From Plotosus lineatus (taxonomy: Eukaryota > Chordata > Actinopteri > Siluriformes > Plotosidae), in NCBI GenBank assembly GCA_024760905.1, contig CM045735.1:24630749-24694748 (forward strand): DNA of 64,000 nucleotides, read 5' to 3'. Position 1 is the stretch's first letter. Every line of letters starts with the position of its first letter. The translations under genes were made by a program, and so were the position numbers. Of the stretch, positions 25,001 to 31,000 are shown in pieces. The notes under the pieces were generated by a model that ran no database searches, was not told the origin of the DNA, and was given only the letters and a program-made list of their open reading frames with translations.

Positions 25001-28000
25001 TGAATAAAAACTGAATGCAAATGATTTGAAAGTTCCAAATTTCATTAGAACATAAGATGACAGGGTCAAAAGTTTAAACTGAGAAAATGTATTATTTTGA
25101 TGGAAAAATGTGTTGATTTTAAATTTCATGCTGTCAAGTAAATCTCAATAACGCTGGGACAAGGCCATTTTCACCACTGTGAGGCATCCCCTCTTTTTAC
25201 AACAGTCTGCAAACCTCTGGGGACCGAGGAGACAAGTTTCTCAAATGTAGAAAAAGGAATGCTGTCCCATTCTCGTCTGATACAGGCTGCTAACTGTTCA
25301 ACTGTCTTGGACCTTCTTTGTTGCACCTTCCCCTTTATGATGCGCCAAATGTTCTCTATAGGTGAAAGATCTGGACATTTCAATACCCAGCTTTTTTTCC
25401 CTACACAGTCATGATGATGTAATTAATGCTGCATGTGGTCTGGCATTATGTTGAAAAATGCCAAGACTTCTCCAAAAGAGACGACGTCGGGATGGAAGCA
25501 TTTGTTGTTCTAGGACCTGAATATACCTTTCTGCATTGACGGTGCCTTTCCAGATGTGCAAGCTGCCCATGCCACATGCACTCATGCAACCCTATACCAT
25601 CACAAATGCAGGCTTTTGAACTAAGCGCTGATAACTTGGGTTGACCTTGTCCTCTGTAGTCCAGATGACATGATGTCCCAGTTTTCTATAAAGAACTTCG
25701 AATCGTGATTCGTCTGACCACAGAACAGTTTTCCACTTTGCCAAACTCCATTTTAAATGACTCTTGGCCCAGAGAAAACGCCTGTGCTTCTGGGTCCTGT
25801 TTAGAAAATGCTTCTTCTTTGTATTGTAGAGTTTTAGCTGGCAACAACAGATGGCACGATGGATTGTGTTCACCAACAATGGTTTCTGGATGTATTGCTG
25901 AGTCCATTCTGTGATTTCCCTGACAGTAGCAGTCCTGTTTATGGTGCAGTGCCATTTAAAGGCCCGAAGATCACAGGTATTGACCCTTACGCACCGAGAT
26001 TGTTCCAGATTCTCTGAATCTTTGGGTGAGGTTATGCACTGTAGATGATGGTAACTTCAAACTCTTTGCAATTTTCCTCATTAGTGGAAATTGGTCTTCC
26101 AGCTGTTCGTTATAAGTACAATTGACTTTTCCAGTCTCTTATCCTGTGCCAAGTTTTTTGAGATTTGTTGACACTATGAAATTTAAAAATCAACATATTT
26201 TTTCTTAAAATAATACATTTTCTCAGTTTTAACTTTTGACCTGTCATCTATGTTCTATTCGGAATAAAATATTCAAGTTTGGTGGTTCCAGATCATTGCA
26301 TTCAGTTTTTATTCAAAATTTGTAGTGTGCCAACTTTTTTGGAATCCAGTTTGTACCTCAAAGCTTCCCAGTATGCCAAGATCACTGAAGTAAACAATTT
26401 ATATCAAGTTTACCCATAAAATGGCAGAAAAAAATGCACAAAAAAACAAAAATATGAAGAACTCAGGAGGTTTTTAACAGAGAGGAAGAGTTTATATTTT
26501 TTGATAAACATGATGGTAAAAAATTGTGGCTTATATGTCATGCGTCATTAGTGCATTTCAAAGTTTCAAATCTTCAGTGCCACTTAAGCTCACGCCATGC
26601 TAACTCTGACCAGGAATTTCTAAAAGGGACTGAACTTCACAAGCACAAGTTGTTCAATTTTGAAAAGAGAGGCAGAAAAGCAGACACAGTTAAATTTAAG
26701 ACGCACTCGGAGACCGTAACTCTTGTATCGTATGAACTGGCTTTGAAACATGGCACGGGCCAAAAAGCCATATACTGAAGGAGAGTTCAGTAAAAAAATG
26801 CCTTATTGGAGCAGGGCACTTATTACGTCAAATACGGTGTATCCACAATAAGTGACAGTCTGATTACTCAATCCAAAATACTGCATTGTACACTCAATAT
26901 TCAATTGTCCGAACCTCAGTTTAATGGATATCGGAAGCTGGAGACTGTCTGGAGTAGTTGAATGTGTCCCAGGGACACCTCGGCGGTCGGTTAGGGCAGA
27001 TGCAAGATGCTGTTTGGATAGTTGGCCATTAGTTGGCCCACGTCAGCGCATATACAAAGGAACCACATATGACTATGTCAGGGGTGGCCAACCAGTCACA
27101 GGACAAGAGCCACATTTTTTTTTAACTGTTACTGCACAGAGCCACATCATACACATGGGCACGTGGCTCGAATTTACTTCTGGGAAAATGTTTAAAGGAA
27201 CAGCACCAAGAGGGAAAAGTAAGGGTCTTTTTTTTTTTATTTATGCTGTTTTCTGTTTATTTTCAGCTCTCATGTAAGTGGTCTGGTTGATACCATAAAA
27301 TGAACAACACAAATACCAGTAAAACTTTTATTGTTCTGTTATTATTCATGTTTTCCACCTCGATGGTAATAAGCACTTACCATTCCTCTCCACTGGTAAC
27401 ATTTTAAAAGGCGCCCACCCACTCCAATTCTTAAAGCGCCCTGGGCGCTTATCACGGCAAATACTGTAATACAGACGCTCCCCGACTTACGTTTTTAATT
27501 GGTTCCGTACGACCGAACGCAACTTGAAAGTGAACGCAAGTTGTTACAGTGACGTACGATTTTCATACTGTACTATACATCCACAAATACCATTACCGTA
27601 TCTTATAAAACACCCCCAAAGCAATCATTATAAACATAACATTGTAAAACAATATCCAATATACCAAATAATCTTTTCCTTTCGGCTTTTCCCTTCAGGG
27701 GTCGCCACAGCGAATCATCTGCCTCCATCTCACCCTATCCTCTGCATCTTCTCTTACACCAACGACCTTCATGTCCTCCTTCACCACATCCATGAATCGT
27801 CTCTTTAGTCTTCCTCTAGGCCTTTTGCCTGGTAGTTCCAGCCTCAGCATCCTATTACCAATATACTCACTATCCCTCCTCTGTACATGTCCAAACCATC
27901 ATAATCTAGCCTCTCTGACTTTGTCTCCAAAACGTCTTACATGTGCTGTCTCTCTGATGTGTTCATTCCTAATCCTATCCATCCTCGTTACTCCCAAAGA

Positions 28001-31000
28001 GAACCTCAACATTTTCATCTCTGCTACCTCCAGCTCTGCCTCCTGTCTTTACCCTAGGGCCACTGTTTCTAACCCATACAACATCGTTGGCCTCAACACC
28101 GTCTTGTACACTTTTCCTTTCATTCTTGCCGATACCCTCCTAGCACACATCACACCAGACACTTTTCTCCAACCATTCCAACCTGCCTGCACACGCTTCA
28201 CCTCTTTTCCACACTCTCTATTGCTCTGGATTGTTGAGCCTAAGTACTTAAAATCCTCCACCTTTCTTATCTCTGCTCCCTGTAATCTCACAGTTCCTCT
28301 TGGGTTCTTGTCATTCATGCACATGTATTCTGTCTTACTGAGGCTAATCTTCATTCCCCTCCTTTCCAGGGCATACCTCCACCTCTCTAGATTTTCCTCC
28401 ACTTGTTCTCTGCTCTCACTACAGATCACAATGTCATCTGCAAACATCATAGTCCATGGGGAATCTTGTCTAACCTTGTCTGTCAGCCTGTCCATCACCA
28501 TAGCAAACAAGAAGGGGCTGAGAGCTGACCCTTGATGCAGTCCCACCTCCACCTTGAACTCTTCTGTCACACCGACAGCACACCTCACCACTGTCTTACA
28601 TCTCTCATATATGTCCTGCACCACTCTAACATACTTCTCTGCCACTCCAGACTTCCTCATGCAATACCACAGTTCTTCTCTCGGCACCCTGTCATATGCT
28701 TTCTCCAGATCCACAAAGGCACAATGCAGTTCCCACTGACCTTCTCTGTACTTCTCCATTAACATCCTCAAGGCAAACACTGCATCTGGGGTGCTCTTTC
28801 TTGGCATGAAACCAAACTGTTGTTCACAAAGGCTGACCTCTGCCCTTAGTCTAGCTTCCACTATTCTTTCCCATAACTTCATCGTATGGCTCATCAACTT
28901 TATCCCTCTGTAGTTGCCACAACTCTGCACGTCTCCCTTGTTCTTAAAAATGGGCACCAGCACACTTCTCCTCCATTCCTCTGGCATCCTCTCACTCTCT
29001 AAGACCTTGTTAAATGTTCTTGTCATAAAATCTACTGCTACCTCTCCTAGACACTTCCATACCTCCACCGGTATGTCATCAAGACCAACTGCCTTTCCAT
29101 TCTTCATCCTCTTCAATGCCCTCCTCACTTCACCCTTACTAATCTTTGCTACTTCCTGGTCCTCAACAGTCACCTCTTCTACTCTTTTTTCTCTCTCATT
29201 TTCCAATAAGTCACTTATTTATACCAAGTCACTTTACATGAAGCTTAAAACAGCCAATCAACGCTTACAATATGTGAGGGGCTCAAAACCTAAAGTAGTG
29301 TACTTTCTGTGGGTTATACGGACTTCCGGTCTTTCAAGTTCGCAAGGGTGCCGTTGAACTTGTTTAGAACACAGCCTGCACTGATGTGAATCACCAGCAG
29401 AGCAGAGAGTTCTTTCTTTTGTGGAGTCGGGTTTTCATTCATTTTACAACTCTCTTTGCTTAACTGAGTATGCATGGTTGATTGCGCCGATCCGAGCAGA
29501 TAGTTAATTCATCTCTGTGTATGAGACTTGCACCCATGCTAGTAGGCTTACACTTCTGACCAACCATATTTGCTTAGGGTTACAAAAGTCCACAAAACAG
29601 TGTAAACACAAAGATCACAGAGATGACGACTTAACACAAGGGTAACACGCTATATAACAGACTGTGTATATACATACATATACATATGTATGTTATCCCT
29701 TGCCACTTCGCGACTTGAAGTTTGCGGTCTCAGTGCATCGCGGTATTTTCCATAAGTATCCAAAATCAAAAAATATTCATAAAAATGTCAAAATTCACGC
29801 TGAAACTCTCATGTACACAAGTGGAAGGCAGGGACTTAAGGCAGGCTGCATCCATTGTTTACAAACGACAGACTGAAGTGCCCCTCCTTCAGTCCCAGTT
29901 CAGGCAGGGACCACCCACTCAACACAATCTCGCAAGCTGATTGGCTTAAACGTGTGACACTGTAGCCTCGCACATTCCCGCGGGAATTTTTTTGATCTTA
30001 TAGTGTTTGTGAATGTCCTGCACCATCTAAGGCATCCACTGAGCCCAAGAAAAAGCGAAATATGATGACAGTGACCCAAAAAGTGAAGTTGCTAGATACG
30101 CTGACGGCGGGCAATACTTATGCCCATGAAGCACACCATTACAGCATAAATGAATCTACCGTGCGTTACATCAAAAAAGACTAAGATGAAGATCAAGCAG
30201 AGAAGAGCTATTGTCAGAGGTGAGTACAGTACTTAAAGTATTCATATATAAATTCTATTTAAACATTAATACATTACAGTATTTACATATGCATATAACT
30301 AACGTTTAATATACACTTCTTGATATTGTATAGACGCGAAAACATGTACATACGGTAGAAATGAGAGGGGTGAGCCTACTTCGCGGTTTTTCGATTATCA
30401 CGGCCAGGTCTAGTCTATATTATCCACGAAATTCAAGGGATGACTGTATGTATGTATGTATGTATATAAAAAACTGAACTGAGAAGGAGAGGCATGTTCA
30501 GTCTGTCATTTGTAAACAATGGACGCAGCATCATTACATCATTATGTCAGCATACTACATAGGTACGTCTAAACTCAAAATTTAACTTTTTTTTGGGGGA
30601 AACAAAACGTAAAATCGAAAAAAAACGTAAAGCGGATGAACGTAAGTCAGGGAGAATCTGTATGTATTTGTTTTATCTTTTTCATCCTGGGTTAATCAAA
30701 TACAGTGATATCTCCACTTACTAGTGTCCCTAATAATGAATTTTCCATCGTACAAGCTTCAATCCCACCAAAAATCTGCCCCATTCAACGAGCATATTTT
30801 CGACTTCCAAGCTATGCTGGGGAAATGGCTTTTCCGGGTTGATTAGCCTTGTATTATTCTGCGTGTATTCCTCCGCACTCCAAGACACCTTGTGTAGTGC
30901 TTCTCAATTATTTTCTGTTATGCCCCCTATAAATGTTTTTCTTTTCTGTGGTTCAGATTTTGTGACTTTTTTTAGTCTTATTTTTTATCGTGCATATCCC

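Larger units (their letters stand above)
27472..30660 (+). mobile_element. Tigger-like element, family A, copy 2, with two nested insertions
   Basis: It is flanked by TA. The left end is CAGACGCTCCCCGACTTACG; the right end is GGATGAACGTAAGTCAGGGA then GAATCTG, slightly eroded. Inside are the RTE LINE at 27,672-29,205 and family D copy 2 at about 29,691-30,446. Confidence 0.83.

Noticed and set aside
27524..28762. Plus-strand frames of 94, 254 and 76 codons
   Set aside because: They are mostly the complement of the truncated LINE copy at 27,672-29,205, plus family A flank.
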